A stretch of 32,557 nucleotides of DNA. Origin: a virus. Below, in pieces: positions 22,026-29,239 of the stretch. The translations under genes and the position numbers were made by a program. The notes under the pieces are model-generated. The model made no database searches, was not told the DNA's origin, and saw only the letters and a list, made by a program, of their open reading frames with translations. Numbering within the stretch: the first letter of the stretch is position 1; the number at the start of each line of letters is the position of its first letter. Location of the stretch: positions 1 through 32,557 of the IMG/VR virus record IMGVR_UViG_3300042296_000159; one strand, 5' to 3'.

Positions 22026-22873
22026 TGGCACAACTAAAAATTTCAGAACTATTCTATAGTATACAAGGAGAAGGCCGATATATGGGAGTTCCCTCCGTGT
22101 TCCTAAGAACATTTGGTTGTAACTTTACATGTGCAGGCTTTGGCATGCCTAAAGGTGAAGTAAGTAAAGAAGTAGAAGATATTGCCGCAAGGGTTCACTA
22201 TTATGATGATTATAAAAAACTACCGTTGGTCAGTACAGGGTGTGACAGTTATGCTTCATGGGATCCTAGGTTTAAGCATCTTAGTCCTGTTCGCCCCACC
22301 GATGATATTGTTGACGACATTATGGCTATGCTTCCTCACAATCGCTGGATGGATGAGCACCTTGTCATCACTGGCGGTGAACCTCTTCTTGGATGGCAAA
22401 GAGCGTATCCAGAACTGCTTTCAAACGAGAAGATGAGGTCATTGAAAGAGATTACATTTGAAACTAATGGTACACAAGAACTAAGTCAAGACCTCTCTAT
22501 CTATCTACAACAATGGAAGATTAACAGAGAAAAGAATGCACTTACATTTAGTGTTAGCCCTAAACTAAGTATCAGTGGTGAGAAGTGGGAAGAAGCAATT
22601 TGTCCTAGTATTATTCGTCAATATGAAAGTATTGGCTTTGTATATTTAAAGTTTGTTATCGCTACTAAAGAAGATGCATTAGAAGCTGATAAGGCAGTAC
22701 AAGAGTTTCGTAATGGTGGATTTAGAGGCCCTGTATACTTTATGCCATGTGGTGGTGTAGAAAGTATCTATAGTTTGAATGCTAAGAATGTTGCTATTGA
22801 AGCAATGAATCGTGGTTATCGTTATAGTGATAGACTTCAAGTCCCACTGTTTAAAAACGAGTGGGGCACATAA
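22025..22873 (+). CDS. queE: Radical SAM 7-carboxy-7-deazaguanine synthase QueE
   Basis: A 282-residue radical SAM enzyme that contracts the pterin ring to 7-carboxy-7-deazaguanine. FYSIQGEGRYMGVPSVFLR at the N-terminus is typical of QueE, and ITGGEPLL (115-122) is the SAM-binding GGEP motif. C32 and C36 (GCNFTC) are followed by C73 (GCDSYASW), so the cluster reads CX3CX36C instead of CX3CX2C. The inserted segment (37-72) is absent from E. coli-type QueE. I take this as a displaced third ligand, an inference. QueC is needed to reach preQ0 and is not found here; it may be elsewhere in the phage or supplied by the host. Confidence 0.85.
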   Translation: MAQLKISELFYSIQGEGRYMGVPSVFLRTFGCNFTCAGFGMPKGEVSKEVEDIAARVHYYDDYKKLPLVSTGCDSYASWDPRFKHLSPVRPTDDIVDDIMAMLPHNRWMDEHLVITGGEPLLGWQRAYPELLSNEKMRSLKEITFETNGTQELSQDLSIYLQQWKINREKNALTFSVSPKLSISGEKWEEAICPSIIRQYESIGFVYLKFVIATKEDALEADKAVQEFRNGGFRGPVYFMPCGGVESIYSLNAKNVAIEAMNRGYRYSDRLQVPLFKNEWGT

Positions 22874-22885
22874 AATAGTCTCTAC

Positions 22886-23119
22886 ATGTTAGATTATCCA
22901 ATAGATGATGATGTATTTTACAACAATGCATTAATGAGAGGTCTAGGATCAACTCTTAAGTTTGCATGGTTGCCTAAAAGATGTGTGTTAACCGGTAAGT
23001 TGATTTGGTTAACATATGGTTATAGGGTTACAGCAATGTGGTCAGGGCCAGGTGAGTCCATATTTGAACACAAATGGCATTCTAAGAATGCCCACATTAT
23101 GTGGTTATTAAAAAGGTAA
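22886..23119 (+). CDS. Small unknown basic aromatic protein
   Basis: A 77-residue protein rich in Trp, Tyr and Lys. FAWLPKRCVLTGKLIWLTYGYRV is followed by GPGESIFEHKWHSKNAHIMW. Proteins with a similar GPGEP..F.H.W core are common small phage products, as I recall, with no known function. The aromatic spacing suggests a small beta domain. No clear promoter lies immediately upstream; it follows QueE by 12 bases. Confidence 0.6.
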   Translation: MLDYPIDDDVFYNNALMRGLGSTLKFAWLPKRCVLTGKLIWLTYGYRVTAMWSGPGESIFEHKWHSKNAHIMWLLKR

Positions 23120-23123
23120 ATAT

Positions 23124-23297
23124 ATGTATGAATTAAGATATCTTGTCCGAAACGGTTATGACGGACCAGAAAAAGTGTTACAATATAGAACACAAAGTGA
23201 AGTAACTGATTATAGTACAACTACCCTTAACGGCAGTTTTACTAAAAAGCGTGAGTGGACTGAATGGCAAGATGTACCTACTGTAAAAGATAAATGA
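23124..23297 (+). CDS. Short unknown protein
   Basis: A 57-residue protein starting at ATG 23124 (MYELRYLVRNGYDG) and ending KDK at 23297. It contains KVLQYRTQSEV and a C-terminal EWTEWQDVP. The stop overlaps the next start (ATGA at 23294). Short phage proteins with a YRT...W.W.DVP pattern are common in my recollection. The coupling on both sides supports it as real despite its size. Confidence 0.65.
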   Translation: MYELRYLVRNGYDGPEKVLQYRTQSEVTDYSTTTLNGSFTKKREWTEWQDVPTVKDK

Positions 23298-24631
23298 GAA
23301 CATACGATAAACGAATTGGCTTCTTAGTAAGCTATCAAACATTAATACCACATGGTGGGATAGGGCAATTTACAAAAAGCTTCTGTGAACTAATGGACCA
23401 ACATAATATTAAAGTTGATATCATTACCGATAAAGAACCACAAGATACTGAGTTTGTTAAATCTATCAAAGCAAATGTTATTGCCCCATTAGAATCACTA
23501 AAATATACTGACCACAGCAATATCTTTATGTATGGGGATACATTCTGTTATGAACGAATGGCTAATTTCCGTACAGCAATTGTAGAAGCACTGGAACATA
23601 ATTTGTATGATGTACTGATATGCAACACATATGAAACTGTGCAGGTAGCTAGTACTATGGGACTTGAAGATGTGATTCAAATCATTGCATATACTCATTT
23701 AGAAAGTCAGATATTCACAGACACCAAGAATCCCTTCTTGTCTAACACTAATGTAGCAATGCGTCACCAATTAAGCTTAACGAATATTGATGTGGGTACA
23801 CAGAGTAAATTCAATCAAGTACATTTAGATGAATCTTCATATCACTTGCCTATTCCTATTACAGAACGTGGATTACTGGAAGAACATCATAAGACACGTG
23901 AAGGTATATTGTTTGTTGGACGATGGGAAGAAGGTAAGAATCCTGAGTTGTTCTTAGACTTGATTGAACAAACAAACCTTCCAGCAAAAGTAATGACTAG
24001 TGCAAATGGTGCAAAGAAGTTTGAAGATAGACTACAGAAGATAGGTGTACCTTACGAAATTCGTGTAGGTATCATTGGTCAAGAGAAAGTTAACTTTATG
24101 ACAAGTGCTAGAATTGCATTCAATCCTAGTATTGTTGAGAGTTATGGTATGGCATTCTATGAACAACATATTCAAATGCCTACATTAGTGTTAGAACATC
24201 AACGTTGGACTAATAACTTTAACAAAGATTTCTTTTATACTTGTACTAAAAAAGACATGGCAAGTAAAGCAAAAGAATTGTACGATATTTTTGAAAAAGC
24301 AGAAAGATGGTATAACTTGGGAGCATTGCAACATGCACAAGAACAAGAAGCTACTGTCTTTCATAAATGGAACAACTGTTTTAATGATTTTGAACCTAGA
24401 AAATCTAACAGTAATACAGCAAAAATATGCAATGAGACTACAATTAAACACGTTGATTTTATCAGTGATTTGAACCGTAGTATTATTTGTATTGATGATG
24501 TACGTAGTGTTTTAACCAATAAACATAAATTTAGGGTTATCTATACAGATGACGATACATACTTAACAAAAGATCCAAACTTTGAACCAATAGAAGAAGC
24601 AGAAGGTCTATCATTATTTGAGGGTTTATGA
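23294..24631 (+). CDS. GT-B fold (GT4-like) glycosyltransferase, second copy
   Basis: A 445-residue enzyme. The N-terminal domain carries PHGGIGQFTKSFCELM (loop near the acceptor site, typical of GT4), and the C-terminal domain begins GILFVGRWEEGKNPELFLDL. The donor-binding motif NPSIVESYGMAFYEQ fits the EX7E pattern of retaining GT4 enzymes. A tail of about 80 residues after the catalytic core is unlike the usual family end. It overlaps the next gene by ATGA, so a GalE-type epimerase is made with it. Likely adds a hexose such as galactose to an unknown acceptor. Confidence 0.75.
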   Translation: MRTYDKRIGFLVSYQTLIPHGGIGQFTKSFCELMDQHNIKVDIITDKEPQDTEFVKSIKANVIAPLESLKYTDHSNIFMYGDTFCYERMANFRTAIVEALEHNLYDVLICNTYETVQVASTMGLEDVIQIIAYTHLESQIFTDTKNPFLSNTNVAMRHQLSLTNIDVGTQSKFNQVHLDESSYHLPIPITERGLLEEHHKTREGILFVGRWEEGKNPELFLDLIEQTNLPAKVMTSANGAKKFEDRLQKIGVPYEIRVGIIGQEKVNFMTSARIAFNPSIVESYGMAFYEQHIQMPTLVLEHQRWTNNFNKDFFYTCTKKDMASKAKELYDIFEKAERWYNLGALQHAQEQEATVFHKWNNCFNDFEPRKSNSNTAKICNETTIKHVDFISDLNRSIICIDDVRSVLTNKHKFRVIYTDDDTYLTKDPNFEPIEEAEGLSLFEGL

Positions 24632-25461
24632 AAAAGATTTTAATTACAGGATGCTCAGGATACATTGGCAGTCATCTATGCAAAATGCTTGAGAATGAAT
24701 ATGAAGTTCATGGCTTAGATATTGATGAACCACAAGCGCCATTGAATGAGTTTTATCGTTGCGATATCAATAGACAATTTGCTATTCCGGGTGATATTGA
24801 ATATGATTGTGTAATCCATTTAGCGGCATTAGTTCGTGTAGGTGAAAGCGAGCAGATGCCTATCAAATACTATATCACTAACTTGAATGGTACAATGAAT
24901 GTAGTTAACAAGATAAAGACAAAGAACTTTATCTTTGCTAGTACAGGTGCCGCACAAGATTGTGCTAGTGCTTATGGTATCAGCAAACGTGCCGCAGAAG
25001 ATGTGGTCAGAGAATATTGTACAACCCATCGTCAAACACCATATACAATCTTTAGATTTTATAATGTTATTGGAAGCACCGTCGTGGCTCCCACTAACCC
25101 CGATGGGTTAATGTACAATTTAATTAAAGCTAAAGAGTCGGGTGAGTTTACTATTTACGGTAATGATTATGATGTGTCCGTTATTGATGGTACATGTATA
25201 CGTGATTATGTACATGTTAATGAGATATGTGATGCATTGATGCAAGCAATTGAAAAGCCTAGCAATAGCTTTGAATGCTTAGGACATGGTGTAGGATATA
25301 CTGTACAGGAGATTGTTGATTTATTTCAAAAAGTCAATGAGTGTAGTTTTGATGTAAAATACGGCCCAAGGAGAAAGGGTGATTTACCTAGTTCTGTACT
25401 AGCTAATGTATCACCCTATATGCGTAATCTATACACTATGGAAGATTTATTGAAGGTTTAG
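24628..25461 (+). CDS. GalE-like NAD-dependent sugar epimerase/dehydratase
   Basis: A 277-residue short-chain dehydrogenase of the extended family. GCSGYIGSHLCK (8-19) is the Rossmann NAD motif, ASTGAAQ (104-110) the catalytic Ser/Thr region, and Y116-x3-K120 the active-site pair. RDYVHVNEICDALMQAI matches the GalE end pattern. It is shorter than bacterial GalE (about 338) with a reduced C-terminal substrate domain. It could supply UDP-galactose or a similar sugar to the glycosyltransferase made from the overlapping gene. It ends 4 bases into the convergent minus-strand gene. Confidence 0.8.
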   Translation: MKKILITGCSGYIGSHLCKMLENEYEVHGLDIDEPQAPLNEFYRCDINRQFAIPGDIEYDCVIHLAALVRVGESEQMPIKYYITNLNGTMNVVNKIKTKNFIFASTGAAQDCASAYGISKRAAEDVVREYCTTHRQTPYTIFRFYNVIGSTVVAPTNPDGLMYNLIKAKESGEFTIYGNDYDVSVIDGTCIRDYVHVNEICDALMQAIEKPSNSFECLGHGVGYTVQEIVDLFQKVNECSFDVKYGPRRKGDLPSSVLANVSPYMRNLYTMEDLLKV

Positions 25462-26831
25462 TGTTTCAATAATAATGTAGACAATACATCTTGTCTATTA
25501 GCACTGATATCACCCTCACCTGGTGCAATGATAACATTCCATTTCTTAATGTTATTCTTTTGTGGAGTAGCCATCATCTCATTATAATCAATGATACTAT
25601 CACGTTTTAAATTATATTGATTTGCCAATCTGTCTTTTAATTCTTCTAATGCGGCTGCGTCTTTTGGTTGCCAAGCACCATCAGCGGTCTTATCTAACTT
25701 ACCATCCTTATCCTTCTTCAATAAGTCATAGAATAACTTACTTGGAACAATACGACTATTCTTAGTTACATCTAGTTGTGGATCTTGTTGTTTAACTTGT
25801 TTCTCTTGACTAGTACTTGCACCCTCACTCCAATTAACAATAAAGTTACTTGGCTTTTGACCTAAGGCTGCATCCGCTATTTTTGTATAAGCATAGAACT
25901 TAACATCAGGATGTGATGCCGCTAATTTGAATGCCAAATCCATATATTCTGGACTAAAGAAATCACCAGCATCATGCCAACGAATAGTTAGATTGTAACC
26001 ACCCTTTTGTGCTAGCTTTTCTTCTTTTGTGATTTCTGCACTTAGTTGATTAAAGAATCCATCTGGATCATTCAATAAGAAAGTAAGAATTCTTCCGTCA
26101 CTTAACCAAGGACCTTCAAACTGAACCTTACCACCCTTCATAGCGAAACAATCTACTTTACATGATCCAGCACCCGGACATGTATTAACTACTATGAGTT
26201 CGTTTGTACCTTCATCTAATGCTATACCGACTAGTGCGGCAAAACCAATGTTATAGAATTGTTCTAGTTCACCATTAGAATGTTTCATCTTCTCATTTTG
26301 TTTAAGAAGTTTCTTTGGGCGAACACCTAATGCTGTTTTGATTTGGTCTGTATCGTAGCGTTTACCTTCTTCATTGTAGTATTTGACTACACTTGAGCGA
26401 TGGATGTAAGGAAGTTTATATTTGTCTGTTTTACCCTTTTCACGATTACGAATTCTATCTAAGTAATCATCTAGTTCTTGGCCTTTTAGTTCACGTGTTT
26501 GTGCTGGTAGTTTTGTTGCTTCTGCTACAGGTTGTTGTTTAGTAGCAGGTTCCATTGTAGCACGAATCTTGCCGATAGCTTGACCTATACCAGCGGCTCT
26601 TTTTTCAGCCTTTTTAAATTGATTTTTAGGATCTTGTTTAAGTCTATCTCTAGCATCTGTATTAGATTTTCTAACATAGCTTGCTAATGTTTGAGGAGAC
26701 AATTCATCTAATTGTTCATCGGGCAAATCATCAGATTGAGCCAGAAACTGATCCATGCTCATAACTTTGATGCCACCTACAGCACCCGGTAATTTGGGTG
26801 TTGCACCCTCAAATAGTTCTACAAAATTCAT
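25458..26831 (-). CDS. GP88-family protein with capsid-targeting-like N-terminus
   Basis: A 457-residue protein. Residues 182-330 match the phage gene product 88 family as I recall it, with CPGAGSCKVDCFAMKGGKV (C218, C224, C228), GGYNLTIRWHDAGDFFSPEY and KFYAYTKI. The three Cys in a CX5CX3C arrangement could bind metal or an Fe-S cluster. Its role is unknown; database entries sometimes name it a replication initiator. The N-terminus is MNFVELFEGATPK, like the packaging leader of the other cargo proteins. LDELSPQTLASYVRKS (41-56) is a module shared with the 971 protein, which has LDEISNEKLAQYKTAA. It is convergent with the epimerase gene. Confidence 0.75.
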   Translation of the reverse strand: MNFVELFEGATPKLPGAVGGIKVMSMDQFLAQSDDLPDEQLDELSPQTLASYVRKSNTDARDRLKQDPKNQFKKAEKRAAGIGQAIGKIRATMEPATKQQPVAEATKLPAQTRELKGQELDDYLDRIRNREKGKTDKYKLPYIHRSSVVKYYNEEGKRYDTDQIKTALGVRPKKLLKQNEKMKHSNGELEQFYNIGFAALVGIALDEGTNELIVVNTCPGAGSCKVDCFAMKGGKVQFEGPWLSDGRILTFLLNDPDGFFNQLSAEITKEEKLAQKGGYNLTIRWHDAGDFFSPEYMDLAFKLAASHPDVKFYAYTKIADAALGQKPSNFIVNWSEGASTSQEKQVKQQDPQLDVTKNSRIVPSKLFYDLLKKDKDGKLDKTADGAWQPKDAAALEELKDRLANQYNLKRDSIIDYNEMMATPQKNNIKKWNVIIAPGEGDISANRQDVLSTLLLKH

Positions 26832-27724
26832 TTCTTAAGATTCCTAATATATTGTTCAGCTAGCATTACTAATTCTTCCATTTGCTCTACACTCTCGCAA
26901 TTCCATCTACGTAGTGCTAATGCTTTAGGGGTAGGTTTACCATTAGGCTTTTTCATAGGACCTTTGTTACCACTCATACGAGCACAAAAACTCTTGCGGC
27001 GTTTGGCAGCTTTTGATCCAGGCTTTAATTTACTAGGTTTGGTAGTAACTGCTGTTTGCAATTTGCTGCCTGGATTTTCCCTACGATATGCTTTCACTGC
27101 TTTACGGCTCATGCCGGACGTTTTGTCTTTCTTATTGACTTTGTTCCAGTCTTCATCGATACCTTGCTGAGGTGTTGTACCATAATGGCTCATATTATCA
27201 TAGGTTGACCTACCTAAATGTGTGTTGATTAAAAACATCTGAGCATCCTTAAGACTCTTATGATTCATTTGTTTTATAAAATTACCATCTTTTCTTCTAG
27301 TTGTAAAGGGAGGTTGACCTGTCCTACTATATATATGTCCTATTTTTTGACCATCGTATATAAATTCATATTCTTTCCATGGATCTTTTGCTTCATTCAT
27401 ACCCTGTTGACCTAGTGGAATATTAGCAATATCATTTACAGTAATATTAACTAAATTAGTTGTTCCATTTGCTATACGGGCAAAGTGTCCCTGATTGTGT
27501 AAATTCATCATTGCGTAATAAAGATAGTTTGGGTCAATAACATCAGTTTTTACAACTTTAATGCCAATCCTTGATGGATCAAATTCTTTGAGAGGCTTAC
27601 CCACAGTCTTATCACTACCCTTACGCACTAACCAAAAGTCAGCGTCTGGCATATTAGTAGCAATTTTTGCTATGTCTTTTAGTCTGGTTCCTGAACTCTC
27701 TGATATAATTTCGGTAAATCTCAT
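26828..27724 (-). CDS. Protein with HsdS-like specificity domain and DUF6321-like basic module
   Basis: A 298-residue protein. Residues 14-104 look like half of a type I restriction specificity subunit (HsdS) recognition domain: FWLVRKGSDKTVGKPLKEFD, then VIDPNYLYYAMMN and NITVNDIANIPLG. No methylase or restriction partner is nearby. Residues 113-185 contain a small repeat-free segment DPWKEYEFIYDGQKIGHIYS. MNE at 109-111 and IDE at 189-191 separate modules. Residues 233-280 (KPGSKAAKRRKSFCARMSG, ALALRRWNC) match the basic DUF6321-type phage module. It starts MRFTEIISE, a T4-like packaging leader. It overlaps the GP88-like gene by ATGA. It may be a DNA-binding cargo protein. Confidence 0.7.
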   Translation of the reverse strand: MRFTEIISESSGTRLKDIAKIATNMPDADFWLVRKGSDKTVGKPLKEFDPSRIGIKVVKTDVIDPNYLYYAMMNLHNQGHFARIANGTTNLVNITVNDIANIPLGQQGMNEAKDPWKEYEFIYDGQKIGHIYSRTGQPPFTTRRKDGNFIKQMNHKSLKDAQMFLINTHLGRSTYDNMSHYGTTPQQGIDEDWNKVNKKDKTSGMSRKAVKAYRRENPGSKLQTAVTTKPSKLKPGSKAAKRRKSFCARMSGNKGPMKKPNGKPTPKALALRRWNCESVEQMEELVMLAEQYIRNLKK

Positions 27725-27742
27725 TTTGTTATCCGTAAATAG

Positions 27743-27771
27743 TTGACTTTATTGTGTAAATATGTTACACT
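27743..27771 (+). promoter_or_regulatory. Sigma70-type promoter, TTGACT-N17-TACACT
   Basis: TTGACT (27743-27748), 17 bases and TACACT (27766-27771) preceded by TGT. It lies in the divergent gap between the minus-strand HsdS-like gene and the UvdE gene. The predicted start of transcription falls after the ATG at 27762, which argues that the UvdE start is downstream. Confidence 0.5.
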
Positions 27772-27803
27772 ACATCTATTATTTATCACTTTGGACTATT
27801 ACT

Positions 27804-28829
27804 TTGACAAATCAATCTATCAAACGCATCGGCTTTGCTTGTAAATGGGCAGAAATCAACAGTAAAGGCGAGATTGTCTCTGCTGAAGGCCTTAACACAG
27901 GCGGTACAACTCAAGCATGGGCAAAACGTAATAACCGTAGTGTAGTGGAAGAAAAGATTATGGATGTTGCTAAACGCAATATTATGAATACTCACGCATT
28001 GGTTAAGCGTGTTGCTACATTAGAACCCGAATTGCGTATGGTTCGTCTTACTAGTGATATGCTTAGTTTTTATACTATGGATGGATACAAAGAATTTTGG
28101 CAAAGTACTGATGTACAAAATAGTTTACAACGATGGTTTGCACCCATCGGTGAGACAGCTAGAGCAAATGATGTACGTCTTTCATTTCATCCCGATCAAT
28201 TTGTAGTTTTAGCAAGCGACCGTGATGAGGTAGTAAATAAGAGTATAGAGGAGTTTGAATATCATGCAGATATGGCCAGATGGATGGGGTTCGGTAGAAA
28301 TTTCCAGGATTTTAAGATTAATATACACATATCTGGGCGTAGAGGCCCACAAGGAATCAGAGATGTTTACGGAAGACTCAGCCCCGAAGCAAGAAACACA
28401 CTAACACTAGAAAATGAGGAATACACACATGGACTTACAGACTGCTTATCATTATCTGATCTCGTACCTACAGTCATGGACATACACCATAATTGGATAC
28501 GTGAAGGAGAATATATTTCCGCAAATGATGACCGGGTTAAGATGGTTATTGATAGTTGGCGCGGTGTTAGGCCTACTTTACATTACTCCGTCAGCCGTGA
28601 AGATATACTTGTCGGACATCCCGGATCACAATTACCCTCTCATGGTGCGTTGATTGAAGCAGGACATAGTAAACAGAAGCTTCGGGCACATTCCGACTAC
28701 TATTGGAACGATGCTGTGAACGATTGGGCATTGACATTTATTGATAACTTTGATATGATGTGTGAATCAAAGGCAAAGAATCTTGCCAGCTTTAAACTAT
28801 ACGAAAGATACAAATGTTTGAAAAATTAA
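27804..28829 (+). CDS. uvsE: UV damage endonuclease UvdE/UvsE
   Basis: A TIM-barrel endonuclease that nicks DNA 5' of UV lesions and abasic sites. IGFACKWAEINSKGEI at the N-terminus, RLSFHPDQFVVLAS and VMDIHHNW are family motifs, and the histidines and acids bind the metals. I chose the TTG at 27804 (341 residues) because the promoter at 27743 would put the ATG at 27762 (355 residues) outside the transcript; family N-termini begin just before IGFACKW. GGA lies 8 bases upstream. It gives light- or damage-tolerant replication to the phage. The 3' end overlaps the next gene by 16 bases. Confidence 0.85.
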   Translation: MTNQSIKRIGFACKWAEINSKGEIVSAEGLNTGGTTQAWAKRNNRSVVEEKIMDVAKRNIMNTHALVKRVATLEPELRMVRLTSDMLSFYTMDGYKEFWQSTDVQNSLQRWFAPIGETARANDVRLSFHPDQFVVLASDRDEVVNKSIEEFEYHADMARWMGFGRNFQDFKINIHISGRRGPQGIRDVYGRLSPEARNTLTLENEEYTHGLTDCLSLSDLVPTVMDIHHNWIREGEYISANDDRVKMVIDSWRGVRPTLHYSVSREDILVGHPGSQLPSHGALIEAGHSKQKLRAHSDYYWNDAVNDWALTFIDNFDMMCESKAKNLASFKLYERYKCLKN

Positions 28830-29239
28830 AGAACTTATTTAAGAAACAAGAGGATGCCCCTGTTGTTAAGAAAGAGCCTAAGCCTAAACAAGTTAAAGCT
28901 AAGACTGAACTTACTGAAAAAGAAAAAGCAACGGCGGCAGGTGAACCATACATTGCTATTACTAAGGTAGAAATCAATCCTGAGAATATCAATGATGGTG
29001 CATTTGATTTAGATTTCAATGACAAGTTTGTATTGAATCTTATCAAAGCAGGTTATAGACAACGTGAAGATGATACAGATGTAATCATAGTTGATAGATG
29101 GTTTCAGACAGTATGTCGGAATGTAGCATTAGAGATGTATGAACAGCAGGTAGCTGATCCGGAGAACCGTACAGAAAGCCGTGATGCAAGAGTTATTCGT
29201 ACAAAAGATTTAGGTAACGGTAGAACAGAGGTAAGTTAA
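28814..29239 (+). CDS. Unknown phage protein with Lys-rich N-terminus
   Basis: A 141-residue protein. Residues 1-38 are Lys/Pro-rich and probably disordered (KLKNLFKKQEDAPVVKKEPK). The rest is a folded domain: EPYIAITKVEINPENINDGA, FDLDFNDKFVLNLIKAGYRQ and VDRWFQTVCRNVALEMYEQQ. Similar proteins are common in T4-like phages in my recollection, without a known function. It overlaps the UvdE gene and is followed directly by the next start. Confidence 0.65.
   Translation: MFEKLKNLFKKQEDAPVVKKEPKPKQVKAKTELTEKEKATAAGEPYIAITKVEINPENINDGAFDLDFNDKFVLNLIKAGYRQREDDTDVIIVDRWFQTVCRNVALEMYEQQVADPENRTESRDARVIRTKDLGNGRTEVS

Noticed and set aside
25440-25480. Bidirectional terminator between the convergent epimerase and GP88 genes
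   Set aside because: The two stop codons overlap and no hairpin with T-runs is visible.
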